A stretch of DNA of 16,524 nt from NCBI GenBank assembly GCA_900751815.1, contig CAADST010000130.1, forward strand, positions 1-16,524, given 5' to 3'. The first letter of the stretch is position 1. Each line of letters starts with the position of its first letter. The position numbers were made by a program, and so were the translations under genes. This stretch comes from Bacilli bacterium. Lineage in GTDB: Bacteria > Bacillota_I > Bacilli_A > RF39 > UBA660. Positions 6,065 to 13,034 of this stretch are shown one piece after another. Below the pieces are notes generated by a model that was not told the origin of the DNA, ran no database searches, and was given only the letters and a program-made list of their open reading frames with translations.

Positions 6065-6715
6065 TTATTGTAAATCTTCGATATTCATATTATAAAAATC
6101 TTCAGGATCTATTGTATTACCGTTATAATATACTTCAACTAGTAAGGAATTATCTTTTTCTCCTTCTAGTAAGTTATCTCCACTCTTACCGATGATATCA
6201 CCACAATTTACTACATCATCTTTTTTAACTGTTACTTCACCAAGGGAATAGTAAACTGTTTTTAAATTTGGATTATGAGTTATTTCTACAACATTTCCAA
6301 GTATTTCATCAGTGGATACATTAGTTACTGTACCATCAAATGTTGCAAATACATCAAATACTTCATCTGATGAATATAATACTCCACTATTTTGTAAATA
6401 TGTTTGTTCATAATATACCAAAGAGTTTGCCTGAGTCGCTTCATCATCTGTCATATCATAATATGATTTAGAAATGCCTACTGATGTAGAGGTAAATGGT
6501 TTTACTATTTTTGATTCAGTAGTTACATCTGTAGGAGTTTCCTCTTCTTTAATTACTGGTGTTACATCATCATCTAGAACATCTGTTGATAAATCTTGAT
6601 ATTGTAATTCCTTTTGTAAGGCATTTCCTAAGAATGAAACACTAATAAATAAGACTGCAATAACTAGTACATAAACTGTCGGTAAGACATAGCCTTTTAA
6701 TTTTCTTTTCTTCAT
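6065..6715 (-). CDS. spoIIQ: SpoIIQ-like forespore protein with inactive LytM/M23 domain
   Basis: In sporulation SpoIIQ sits in the forespore membrane and pairs with SpoIIIAH across the intermembrane space to form the channel that supports engulfment and late forespore gene expression. The 216-residue product has a short cytosolic start, one transmembrane segment (about 11-33), an acidic Thr-rich linker and a C-terminal LytM-type domain (about 115-210: VFATFDGTVTNV, GNVVEITHNPNLKTVYYSLGEVTVKKDDVV, GDIIGKSGD). All metal ligands of the M23 peptidase fold are replaced: YYSL where YxHL is expected and SLLVE where HLHFE is expected. It therefore cannot be a zinc endopeptidase and is presumably structural. 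Placement between spoIID and spoIIID supports the name over a general M23 protein. Start ATG, with AGGATGGTGA just upstream. Confidence 0.87.
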   Translation of the reverse strand: MKKRKLKGYVLPTVYVLVIAVLFISVSFLGNALQKELQYQDLSTDVLDDDVTPVIKEEETPTDVTTESKIVKPFTSTSVGISKSYYDMTDDEATQANSLVYYEQTYLQNSGVLYSSDEVFDVFATFDGTVTNVSTDEILGNVVEITHNPNLKTVYYSLGEVTVKKDDVVNCGDIIGKSGDNLLEGEKDNSLLVEVYYNGNTIDPEDFYNMNIEDLQ

Positions 6716-6757
6716 AATTCACCATCCTAGTTAAAGTATGGGAATATTTTTTATAAT

Positions 6758-7669
6758 TTATACATTTATTTTTTCTAATTCGACATTTTTATAATAATAT
6801 TTTAATATTTCTTCATAAGTTTTACCTTCTTTAGCCATTTCATTGGCGCCATATTGACTCATTCCCACACCATGACCATAACCATTTGTGGTAATTGTTA
6901 TATCATCTGATAAATCTATTGTAAAATCTGTTGAACGAAGTCCTAAAAGAGTGCGAAATTCTGTTCCTTTAAAAGTTTTGTTATTAACTTGTATGTTATC
7001 AACACGATTAGTTTCACTTCTATTTATTTCATTAATAGTTATATTAGAACAATCTATACTTAATTTGTTACAAAAATCTTCTTTGGTGTAGGTGGTAGTT
7101 ACCGTAAAATTTTTGAGCGTTTTATCCCAAGAGGAATCAACACTTACTAAATAATCTTTGGCCTCTCCAAAAACACTTGATACATCTTCAGTATAGCCAT
7201 TACTCATTGAAAAATAATAAGCACTGATAACCTCGCCATCATAAGTCATTACTAAATCTTCGGTAGCATCAACGGCATTTTTTATTTTATTATAGTAATA
7301 TTCATAATCTTCGCCCCATTTTTCTTTCATATCACTTTCAGTTATATACACTTGATTAGTTATATCTGATAAAATATCATAATCAGTTGTTGTGGTATTC
7401 ATTTTATAAAGAGCATAAGAACGGGCTGCAACTGCTTGGGCTTTTAAAGTTTCAATTTCAAATGATGCAGGCATTTCCCCAGCTAGAACACCAATTAAAT
7501 ATTCCTCTAAATCAATATCTTTTATTTCATTTGACTCGCTATCTTTCAAAGTAATTTGAATATTTTCCTCTTCATTTTCTTTTAAAAAAGTAGTTTCACT
7601 GGAGAAACTACTAAAAATTGCAACAATACTTAAGATAATTATTGGTATAATTAAATATTTGTTTTTCAT
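6758..7669 (-). CDS. spoIID: Stage II sporulation protein D, lytic transglycosylase
   Basis: SpoIID is a membrane-anchored lytic transglycosylase that, with SpoIIP and SpoIIM, thins septal peptidoglycan and drives the mother-cell membrane around the forespore. The 303-residue product has an N-terminal membrane anchor (about 4-22). It carries the SpoIID core: LEEYLIGVLAGEMPASFEIETLKAQAVAARSYAL with the catalytic Glu at 65, YYFSMSNGYTE (about 151-161) and the C-terminal NGYGHGVGMSQYGA. Nothing expected is missing. A Cys pair (200, 207) lies in a variable part. The ribosome binding site is weak (AGGA, about 13 bases before the ATG). It begins 23 bases after the DUF1146 gene, so it probably belongs to the rpiB-DUF1146 transcript, plus possibly an internal sporulation promoter that I could not identify. 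spoIIQ follows 42 bases later. Confidence 0.96.
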   Translation of the reverse strand: MKNKYLIIPIIILSIVAIFSSFSSETTFLKENEEENIQITLKDSESNEIKDIDLEEYLIGVLAGEMPASFEIETLKAQAVAARSYALYKMNTTTTDYDILSDITNQVYITESDMKEKWGEDYEYYYNKIKNAVDATEDLVMTYDGEVISAYYFSMSNGYTEDVSSVFGEAKDYLVSVDSSWDKTLKNFTVTTTYTKEDFCNKLSIDCSNITINEINRSETNRVDNIQVNNKTFKGTEFRTLLGLRSTDFTIDLSDDITITTNGYGHGVGMSQYGANEMAKEGKTYEEILKYYYKNVELEKINV

Positions 7670-7692
7670 AATTAAATTATATTCCTAACACT

Positions 7693-7878
7693 CTAAAATA
7701 TGTTGGTAAAATCCATGATGAAATTAGCAAGTAAATAACCTAAAGCTAAACTGAGTGATACTACTAAAACTCTTGCTTCAATTACTTTATCTTTTTTAAT
7801 GATGCCATTAAAATTAATACCAGATATAGCAAAAGCAGCAATAAAGGTACAAATTATATATAAAACAATTTTAAACAT
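7693..7878 (-). CDS. ywzB: DUF1146 (YwzB-like) small membrane protein
   Basis: A 61-residue protein with two predicted membrane helices (about 3-21 and 37-57) around a short basic loop. The segment INFNGIIKKDKVIEARVLVVSLSLALGYLLANFIMDF fits the DUF1146 family, whose B. subtilis member YwzB also lies just upstream of the spoIID region; function is unknown. (Written in pieces: INFNGIIKKDK, then VIEARVLVVSLSLALG, then YLLANFIMDF.) Its ATG overlaps the last 8 bases of rpiB (ATGTTTAA contains the rpiB stop), so the two are translationally coupled. Conservation of this tiny gene beside spoIID suggests a role in envelope or sporulation, which is inference. Confidence 0.85.
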   Translation of the reverse strand: MFKIVLYIICTFIAAFAISGINFNGIIKKDKVIEARVLVVSLSLALGYLLANFIMDFTNIF

Positions 7879-8320
7879 GATATGTACCTTCTTCTATTTC
7901 TTTTATTTTTTCGATTCTTCTTAAATGTCTTTCTTCATTTGGAGCTTTGGTAGCTATAAAAGTATCAATTATTTTATATACTTCTTCTATATTTAAATTA
8001 ATACCTATAGCTATAACATTTGCTCCATTATGATTTTTGGCAGTAAAAGCATCATTTTCATCAAATACTCTGGCACATCTTATTCCTTTTACCTTGTTGG
8101 CGGCGATGCTCATACCAATACCTGAACCGCAGACTAGAATACCTAAAGCATTATTTTCTAAAACTTTCTTGCATGTAAGATAGGCGAAATCCGGATAGTC
8201 ATCGGTTGGATTATTAGTTAAATCAACAGAATAAGCTTCAATACCATTACTTTTTAAATAATTAATTATATCATCTTTATACTTTGCTCCTTGATGATCT
8301 ACACCTAAAAATATTTTTAT
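7871..8320 (-). CDS. rpiB: Ribose-5-phosphate isomerase B, apparent ATA start
   Basis: RpiB interconverts ribulose-5-phosphate and ribose-5-phosphate in the pentose phosphate pathway. The product matches along its whole length: KIFLGVDHQGAKYKDDI at the N-terminus, DYPDFAY (41-47), the catalytic Cys 64 in VCGSGIGMSIAANKVKGIRCARV and NHNGANVIAIG. Length is 149 residues, the family norm. No ATG, GTG or TTG lies between the in-frame TAA upstream and the conserved N-terminus. AAGGAGCTGAT is followed by AATT and then ATA (8318-8320), exactly where the family's Met lies, so ATA is the likely start; ATT at 8321-8323 or CTG at 8327-8329 are alternatives. An internal Met at residue 70 would give a useless fragment. 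A LacA/LacB-type isomerase is less likely. Confidence 0.93.
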   Translation of the reverse strand: MKIFLGVDHQGAKYKDDIINYLKSNGIEAYSVDLTNNPTDDYPDFAYLTCKKVLENNALGILVCGSGIGMSIAANKVKGIRCARVFDENDAFTAKNHNGANVIAIGINLNIEEVYKIIDTFIATKAPNEERHLRRIEKIKEIEEGTYHV

Positions 8321-8341
8321 AATTATCAGCTCCTTATATTA

Positions 8342-8370
8342 ATTATACATTAAATATAGAAAAAAAACAA
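8342..8370 (-). promoter_or_regulatory. Candidate promoter of rpiB
   Basis: Minus strand: TTGTTT (8365-8370), 17-base spacer, TATAAT (8342-8347). The -35 lies in the T-run of the rpmE terminator, so the two elements share bases. Confidence 0.5.
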
Positions 8371-8389
8371 AAATATTACTACTTTTGTT
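8360..8389 (-). terminator. Terminator overlapping the rpmE stop codon
   Basis: AACAAAA (8366-8372) pairs with TTTTGTT (8383-8389), and the minus strand then continues into eight T (8367-8360). The stem is A/T-only apart from one G-C pair, so it may be weak. The stop codon lies in the loop. Confidence 0.55.
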
Positions 8390-8591
8390 CTTGATTTAAG
8401 CCAAATTTTCTATTAAATTGTTCAATCTTTCCAGTCTTCTTTACTTTACCTTGAGTACCTGTATAGAATGGATGACATTCACTACAAATTTCAACATCGA
8501 TTTTATCTTTTGTTGACATTGTCTTAAATGTTGCTCCACAAGCACATGTAACAGTAGCTTCTTTCATTTCTGGATGAATATTTGCTTTCAT
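8379..8591 (-). CDS. rpmE: 50S ribosomal protein L31, zinc-binding type
   Basis: L31 links the central protuberance of the 50S subunit to the 30S head. The 70-residue product is the zinc-ribbon form: C16-x-C18 (TCACGA) and C36-x-x-C39 ([12 protein letters not shown]), with a C-terminal basic tail. The Cys-free paralogue (RpmE2), used under zinc shortage, is excluded by these four Cys. AAGGAG lies 7 bases before the ATG. It has its own promoter and terminator and a hairpin in its short leader, which may be an autoregulatory site. Upstream is the unknown 365-residue membrane protein; downstream is rpiB. Confidence 0.97.
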   Translation of the reverse strand: MKANIHPEMKEATVTCACGATFKTMSTKDKIDVEICSECHPFYTGTQGKVKKTGKIEQFNRKFGLNQEQK

Positions 8592-8608
8592 AATTCACTC
8601 CTTCCGCC

Positions 8609-8626
8609 ATGTCAATCTTTTGACAT
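8609..8626 (-). promoter_or_regulatory. Hairpin in the rpmE leader
   Basis: ATGTCAA (8609-8615) and TTGACAT (8620-8626) form a perfect 7-bp stem with a 4-base loop, ending 8 bases before the AAGGAG. The predicted leader is only about 50 bases. Ribosomal protein genes often carry such structures as binding sites for their own product; L31 leaders are known in several phyla, but I cannot match this to a defined motif. Confidence 0.5.
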
Positions 8627-8647
8627 AGTAATTCCTTTGACTTTATT

Positions 8648-8675
8648 ATTATATCATACTTTTTTATTATAGCAA
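8648..8675 (-). promoter_or_regulatory. Sigma-A promoter of rpmE
   Basis: Minus strand: TTGCTA (8670-8675), 16-base spacer, TATAAT (8648-8653), with an extended -10 TGA before it. Predicted start near 8641. Confidence 0.7.
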
Positions 8676-8706
8676 GTAAAATTAGTGTTTTTTTATTAAG
8701 TTAAAC

Positions 8707-9804
8707 TTAATTGCTATCCAAATAATCTGTTCGTAATTCAATGTTATATTCTTCTCCATCAATAAATGTTATATATAAATTTTTTTCTTCATATTTTTCT
8801 GTTCTTTCGTTTTTTAAAGACATCTCTTCTATTTCTTTATAAGGCCTTAAATGAATGCCATTTTCTAAATCTTGTTCCTTAATACTATATAAATTATTAT
8901 TTTCATCTACTATAAAAATATAATATTCATTATTACTTTTTATTTTAATTATATGAGTTGCTTTTATATTATTATCATAATTGTCTTTTATTTCTTCTAA
9001 ATATCCATCAAAATCCCAAGTTAAATCATAATCTAATTGCAAACAATTATTGGCATATAAAAGCAAATTATTATTAGTACTATTATATGGATTATATTCA
9101 ATTAAGGTTCTATCTTCATCGTTTAAAAAATAAATATCATTGCCAGACATTAAGTAATATTCTTCCCATAGTGAACATTCAGCAAATGTTCTAGGAATTA
9201 TATTATCAATATTAATATTGTTTTCATATTCACTATATACTATACTATCAAAAGTATCTCTGATAATAGTATCTAGGTATTTTTCTTCATACATTAAATC
9301 TATATTATCTATTGTTAATTTATATACTAAATTATCATTTGTCACAATAATTCCTATTAAATCATAGTATTCTGCAAAATAATAATCGCTATATAAATAA
9401 TAATCTATAAATGCTAATTTAACATCATCAGTTATAAAAGAATCATTAACCCATGTATTATCAATATTCCACATCAATTTATCATTTTCTATTTTTACAA
9501 ATCCAAAGTTTTCATTGATTTTAATTGGTTCAGTATTATCACTTGGGCTAACATAATAATCATAGATATCTGCAAAAGTCCAATAAAATAACATTTCTGA
9601 ATCTTCATCTTGAGGCAAAACCGAATCAATTGCATCACTTACTTCTATTGGATTATTTGTTTCATTATTGGTTTCTTTATTATCTTCTTTATCTGCTATC
9701 CACCTTCCTAAAAAGAATGCTCCAATACATAAAAGTATAACAAGTATTATTATAATTACTATAAATACTGTCTTATTTTTTCTATTCATTTCTTTTTCTT
9801 CCAT
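8707..9804 (-). CDS. Single-pass membrane protein of unknown function
   Basis: I do not recognise this gene. The 365-residue product starts with charged residues, then a membrane anchor (about 13-34, VFIVIIIILVILLCIGAFFL) and an Asn/Asp/Glu-rich linker (38-55). The remaining 310 residues are very acidic and Tyr-rich and lie outside the cell. Several short segments have the pattern of beta hairpins: VTNDNLVYKLTI, GNDIYFLNDED, YYIFIVDENNNLYSI and LYITFIDGEEYNIEL. This hints at a beta-rich, perhaps propeller-like, domain, which is inference. There are no catalytic motifs or lipobox. Start ATG at 9802-9804, with AAGGAG 9 bases upstream. It lies between the SGNH-like gene and rpmE, and no conserved partner is known to me at this place. 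Its own promoter candidate overlaps the end of the SGNH gene. Confidence 0.85.
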   Translation of the reverse strand: MEEKEMNRKNKTVFIVIIIILVILLCIGAFFLGRWIADKEDNKETNNETNNPIEVSDAIDSVLPQDEDSEMLFYWTFADIYDYYVSPSDNTEPIKINENFGFVKIENDKLMWNIDNTWVNDSFITDDVKLAFIDYYLYSDYYFAEYYDLIGIIVTNDNLVYKLTIDNIDLMYEEKYLDTIIRDTFDSIVYSEYENNINIDNIIPRTFAECSLWEEYYLMSGNDIYFLNDEDRTLIEYNPYNSTNNNLLLYANNCLQLDYDLTWDFDGYLEEIKDNYDNNIKATHIIKIKSNNEYYIFIVDENNNLYSIKEQDLENGIHLRPYKEIEEMSLKNERTEKYEEKNLYITFIDGEEYNIELRTDYLDSN

Positions 9805-9864
9805 AAACTCCTACTCCTTTTATCTTAACTTTAGTTTATCATATAATAAAGTATTAAAAAAGAA

Positions 9865-9894
9865 ATTATATTTAATTTTACAATTTGTTGTCAC
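9865..9894 (-). promoter_or_regulatory. Candidate promoter of the 365-residue membrane protein gene
   Basis: Minus strand: GTGACA (9889-9894), 18-base spacer, TATAAT (9865-9870). The -35 overlaps the TGA stop of the SGNH gene. The predicted leader is about 54 bases. Confidence 0.5.
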
Positions 9895-10592
9895 TCAAAT
9901 AACATATTAATTATTTCATTTGCAATATGCTCATGGGCTAAATAGTTCATATAATAACTAGTTTTATCTAAAAAATATGATTCATTTAGAGAATAAGCAA
10001 TTATATCTAAATATTTGGAGTTATATTTTGCTGCGATCTTACTTAAACCCCTATTTATTTCGATGGCATCTTTTCTTTCAAAGTTGTAGGCCGGATACAA
10101 GGAGATTACTACTATTTCTTTATCATAAAATTCACGAATTATCTTAAGAAGATTTTCCATTTCTCGTAAATAGTCTTCAATTATTTTGGTTGATATTTCT
10201 TCATATAAAGAAATATCAGCTAGTTCATCAATACCAATAGCTATGGTTATAACATCGGCCTTGGCTAATATTTGTTTTATGGGGAGTCTTGTAAATCTAC
10301 CTAAAGTATTATCTTCTAGGTAGTCATTTAATTCATGTATTCTTAAATGGCCTTCTGAAAATTCATTATTAAAACTACCTAGTTTATTTTTCTTCTCTAA
10401 ATATTCTTTAATATAATCATTAAAACTATTACCCGCGACATTATAAGGGGTCATACCTAGACTTAAGCCATCACCAATACTTACTAAATCAATTTTAGAT
10501 TTAACTGAGGTAGTATTTATTAGAAAGGTTATGGCTCCCCCGATTAATATTATTAATAATAATTTATATCTTCTTTTTAATTTAATTTTCAT
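9891..10592 (-). CDS. Membrane-anchored SGNH-hydrolase-like protein, catalytic residues missing
   Basis: The 233-residue product has a basic start and one membrane helix (about 11-26), then an SGNH/GDSL-like domain facing out. Block I reads LVSIGDGLSLG: the usual nucleophile Ser after GD is Gly 42. Block III reads IAIGIDELAD where GxND is usual, and near the C-terminus (NYLAHEHIANEI) the D-x-x-H pair cannot be found. Either this is a non-catalytic descendant of a YpmR-like lipase/esterase, or it uses other residues; Ser 44 is a possible substitute. The frame can be extended to 10640 inside murA, but GGGGGA 6 bases before the ATG at 10590-10592, and a murA terminator lying between, favour this start. 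The stop is TGA. No promoter seen, so expression may rely on read-through from murA. Confidence 0.83.
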   Translation of the reverse strand: MKIKLKRRYKLLLIILIGGAITFLINTTSVKSKIDLVSIGDGLSLGMTPYNVAGNSFNDYIKEYLEKKNKLGSFNNEFSEGHLRIHELNDYLEDNTLGRFTRLPIKQILAKADVITIAIGIDELADISLYEEISTKIIEDYLREMENLLKIIREFYDKEIVVISLYPAYNFERKDAIEINRGLSKIAAKYNSKYLDIIAYSLNESYFLDKTSYYMNYLAHEHIANEIINMLFE

Positions 10593-10604
10593 ATTTTCCC
10601 CCAT

Positions 10605-10634
10605 AAAAAAAGTATAATCTATTAAATTATACTT
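10605..10634 (-). terminator. Terminator overlapping the murA stop codon
   Basis: AAGTATAAT (10610-10618) and ATTATACTT (10626-10634) form a perfect 9-bp stem with a 7-base loop. On the minus strand it runs into seven T (10611-10605). The stop codon (10627-10629) is inside the stem. Confidence 0.78.
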
Positions 10635-11880
10635 CAACAATTTTTATCTTAGCACCAACAGCGGTAAGTTTTGCAATAATTCTTTCATAACCGCGGAGAA
10701 TATGTTCGGCATCATTGATAATGGTTGTGCCTTCAGCAATAAGACCTGCGGTAACAAGGGCTGCTCCAGCTCGAAGATCAGTTGCAGTTATTTCTTCACC
10801 ATGCAAAGGTGTTGGTCCTGTAATTTTTGCATGTTGTCTTTCAGCTTGGATATTTGCTCCCATTTTATTTAAATATTTAACATGTCCCATGCGGTTTTCC
10901 CAAATTGTTTCTTCAAATAGAGAGATACCATGAGCTTGCGTAAGCAAAACTGCCATAGGTTGACCTAAGTCTGTTGGAAAACCCGGATATACTACCGTTC
11001 TAACATTTGTTGGTTTTAAATTATCGGCTTTATTTAAAATGATTTTATGGTTTTGTAATTTAAAATTAACTCCCATTTCTTGTAATTTATTAAGTAAAAC
11101 AATATTATGTTCTGGAATCATACCTTCAATTGTAAGATTATCTCCTAGTAAGGCTCCCATAATGATGTAGGTGCCGGCTTCAATACGGTCTGGTATAACT
11201 TTTATTTCAGCTCCATGTAGTTCATCAACACCTTCAATGGTTATTTGTTCAGTACCTGCACCTTTAATTTTGGCTCCCATATTATTTAGAAGTTCTGCTA
11301 TATTACTTATTTCTGCTTCCCTTGCAGCATTCATAATATGAGTTGTTCCTTTTGCCATAGATGCTGCAATCATTATGTTAACTGTTGCTCCCACTGATGC
11401 GAAATCAAGGAAGATATCAGCTCCCTTTAATTCTTTTGCTTCAATTAAGTATTTACTGTTCTTTTTAGTTATAGTTGCTCCTAGAGTTTCAAAACCTTTT
11501 AAATGTAAATCAATGGGACGAGAACCAATATTGCATCCTCCTGGAAAATACATTTCAACCTTTTTGAATCTCGCAAGTAAAGCTCCCATGAAATAATATG
11601 ATGCCCGAAGTTTATTACTTAAACTTTCAGGTATTACTTTATTTTCTAGATTACTGGCATCAATTTCAATTGTTCCACTACCGCGATGAACTGATACATT
11701 TAATAATTTTAATATTTCAAGTAAGGCATCTTTATCAGAAATATTTGGAACATTTGATATTTTAACTGGGCCTTTAGCCATAATAGCTGCAGGAATAAGG
11801 GCAACTACACTATTTTTTGCACCTCCAATCTTAATTTTACCACTAAGTGGATGATTTCCTTCAATAATGATTCTTTTCAT
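10627..11880 (-). CDS. murA: UDP-N-acetylglucosamine 1-carboxyvinyltransferase MurA
   Basis: MurA transfers enolpyruvate from PEP to UDP-GlcNAc, the first committed step of peptidoglycan synthesis, in the cytosol. The 417-residue product is full length. K22-N23 bind UDP-GlcNAc, R92 is in LRASYYFMG, the fosfomycin-target Cys 116 is in FPGGCNIGSRP, PTDLGQP carries the catalytic Asp, and DLRAGAALV is near the C-terminus. With Cys rather than Asp at 116 it should be fosfomycin-sensitive, as inferred from the family. AGGAGG is 5 bases before the ATG. Firmicutes often have two murA paralogues; position near rpmE and the sporulation genes does not settle which one this is. A TATAAT at 11913-11918 may start its own transcript. 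Confidence 0.97.
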   Translation of the reverse strand: MKRIIIEGNHPLSGKIKIGGAKNSVVALIPAAIMAKGPVKISNVPNISDKDALLEILKLLNVSVHRGSGTIEIDASNLENKVIPESLSNKLRASYYFMGALLARFKKVEMYFPGGCNIGSRPIDLHLKGFETLGATITKKNSKYLIEAKELKGADIFLDFASVGATVNIMIAASMAKGTTHIMNAAREAEISNIAELLNNMGAKIKGAGTEQITIEGVDELHGAEIKVIPDRIEAGTYIIMGALLGDNLTIEGMIPEHNIVLLNKLQEMGVNFKLQNHKIILNKADNLKPTNVRTVVYPGFPTDLGQPMAVLLTQAHGISLFEETIWENRMGHVKYLNKMGANIQAERQHAKITGPTPLHGEEITATDLRAGAALVTAGLIAEGTTIINDAEHILRGYERIIAKLTAVGAKIKIVEV

Positions 11881-11912
11881 ACCTACCTCCTTAAAAGTTT
11901 TTTAGTAATTTC

Positions 11913-11918
11913 ATTATA
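11913..11918 (-). promoter_or_regulatory. Candidate extended -10 of murA
   Basis: Minus strand TGATATAAT, with TATAAT at 11913-11918, about 33 bases before the murA ATG. The -35 region is poor (TTCACC at 18 bases), so an extended -10 promoter is the best reading. Confidence 0.45.
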
Positions 11919-11925
11919 TCACATT

Positions 11926-12459
11926 TTAGATGAAAAGGTGAAATATTCCCAAAATTAATAACAGAAATATGCCTAATATTATAGCATACTTACCAATAAG
12001 TTTACTACTATATTTGCCAATAATTATACCTAAATAGGTAAATGCTGCACTGCAAAGAGCAAAAATAATGCTAGCTATATAATAATTATTAGTTATATCA
12101 TTTATGCCAAGACCAACTGAAAAAGAATCAATGCTTACACTTAAGGCAAAAATAATTACTCCTATTATGTTTAAATTAATTTCTGCTGTTTCATCTTTAA
12201 AATAATGAATAGCTAGATTGATACCTAGAACAATTAATACTGTACCTAAAATTATATTGCTAGCTAAATCAAGTAAATTAATTAAAGTAATACCAATAAT
12301 ATTACCTATAATAGGCATAAAAAAATGGAATATTCCCACAAATAATGGTAATATTTTAATTAATTTATTTTCCGAAACTGTTCCTAAAGTTAGAGACAAA
12401 GAAAAAGTATCCATTGATAAAGATATACCGATTAGTAAAATGGATACTATTTCTCTCAT
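11926..12459 (-). CDS. mntP: Manganese efflux pump of the MntP family
   Basis: A 177-residue integral membrane protein with about six helices, made of two similar halves. Each half carries the MntP/DUF204 signature: SMDTFSLSLTLG (about 15-26) and SVSIDSFSVGLGI (about 107-119), with the Asp residues that are thought to line the Mn(II) path. In B. subtilis mntP (ywlD) is also close to spoIIR, so the position fits. AGGTGAT lies just before the ATG; the gene begins 28 bases after spoIIR and is probably co-transcribed with it. No yybP-ykoY manganese riboswitch is visible upstream, as expected for a gene inside an operon. A YtaF-type sporulation membrane protein of the same superfamily is the main alternative. 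Confidence 0.9.
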   Translation of the reverse strand: MREIVSILLIGISLSMDTFSLSLTLGTVSENKLIKILPLFVGIFHFFMPIIGNIIGITLINLLDLASNIILGTVLIVLGINLAIHYFKDETAEINLNIIGVIIFALSVSIDSFSVGLGINDITNNYYIASIIFALCSAAFTYLGIIIGKYSSKLIGKYAIILGIFLLLILGIFHLFI

Positions 12460-12487
12460 GATATCACCTAAAAAACTATATGCAAGA

Positions 12488-12997
12488 CTAGCTAAATTTA
12501 TCTATGATTTCTTTAATATATGTTGTATAAGTTACTTCATCATAATTTGCCTCACTTGCCTCAAGTAAGCAAAGCGGTGGAAACAATACACACCACCAGT
12601 TATCACCAACACCTTCTCCTAAAGTGATAACTAATGATTCATAATTGCCTTCTGCATAGTGAACTCCTTTATAAGTTTTTTCAGGAAAATAATTATTACC
12701 ATAGTTGATATTATAATCTATATTATGTTTATCAATTATTTCTTCTAACCTATACATATTTTCATTTATTAACTTTTTAGTATCATCATGATTATTAGAA
12801 CTCATTAATATATCTGCAAGTACTGGTTCTATTTCCGTTTTAATTAAATATTTTTCTGATTGATCTTCTAGAGTATTAGAATTTGCTATAATTCTAAATC
12901 TAATGGCATCACTTGGTATTAAAACCTCGCTTTCATTTTTACTTACACACACTACTAAAGTTATTAAGAATAAAATAACAATTAGCTTTTTCAACAT
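12488..12997 (-). CDS. spoIIR: Stage II sporulation protein R
   Basis: SpoIIR is made in the forespore under sigma-F and secreted into the intermembrane space, where it triggers SpoIIGA to process pro-sigma-E in the mother cell. The 169-residue product has an N-terminal signal/anchor helix (about 4-18), then IRFRIIANSNTLEDQ, NYFPEKTYKGVHYAEGNYES and GVGDNWWCVLFPPLCL, which are family hallmarks. The frame extends two codons to a GTG at 13003, but that GTG is part of the AGGTG ribosome binding site, so the ATG at 12995-12997 is preferred. It follows prmC by 37 bases and precedes mntP. I saw no sigma-F promoter in the short gap, so it may also be read from the upstream operon. Confidence 0.95.
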   Translation of the reverse strand: MLKKLIVILFLITLVVCVSKNESEVLIPSDAIRFRIIANSNTLEDQSEKYLIKTEIEPVLADILMSSNNHDDTKKLINENMYRLEEIIDKHNIDYNINYGNNYFPEKTYKGVHYAEGNYESLVITLGEGVGDNWWCVLFPPLCLLEASEANYDEVTYTTYIKEIIDKFS

Positions 12998-13034
12998 AAT
13001 CACCTGATTAAATATTGTCTAATTGTTATTTAAT

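Noticed and set aside
6779..6785. A third Spo0A core (TGTCGAA on the minus strand) upstream of spoIIQ
   Set aside because: It is a single copy inside the end of the spoIID coding sequence; by base composition one or two such 7-mers are expected by chance in this window.
7871..8113. rpiB as an 80-residue truncated gene or pseudogene
   Set aside because: The frame continues upstream without interruption through the complete family N-terminus, with a good ribosome binding site; only the start codon is unusual.
8695..8711. Palindrome ATTAAG-TTAAA-CTTAAT as terminator of the 365-residue protein gene
   Set aside because: On the transcribed strand it is followed by A residues, not T, and the stem is short; no terminator function is supported.
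12218..12568. Plus-strand open frame across mntP and spoIIR, and similar ones at 6888-7091, 9668-9910, 10715-10933 and 11375-11596
   Set aside because: All lie opposite well-supported genes, lack ribosome binding sites and show no family features.
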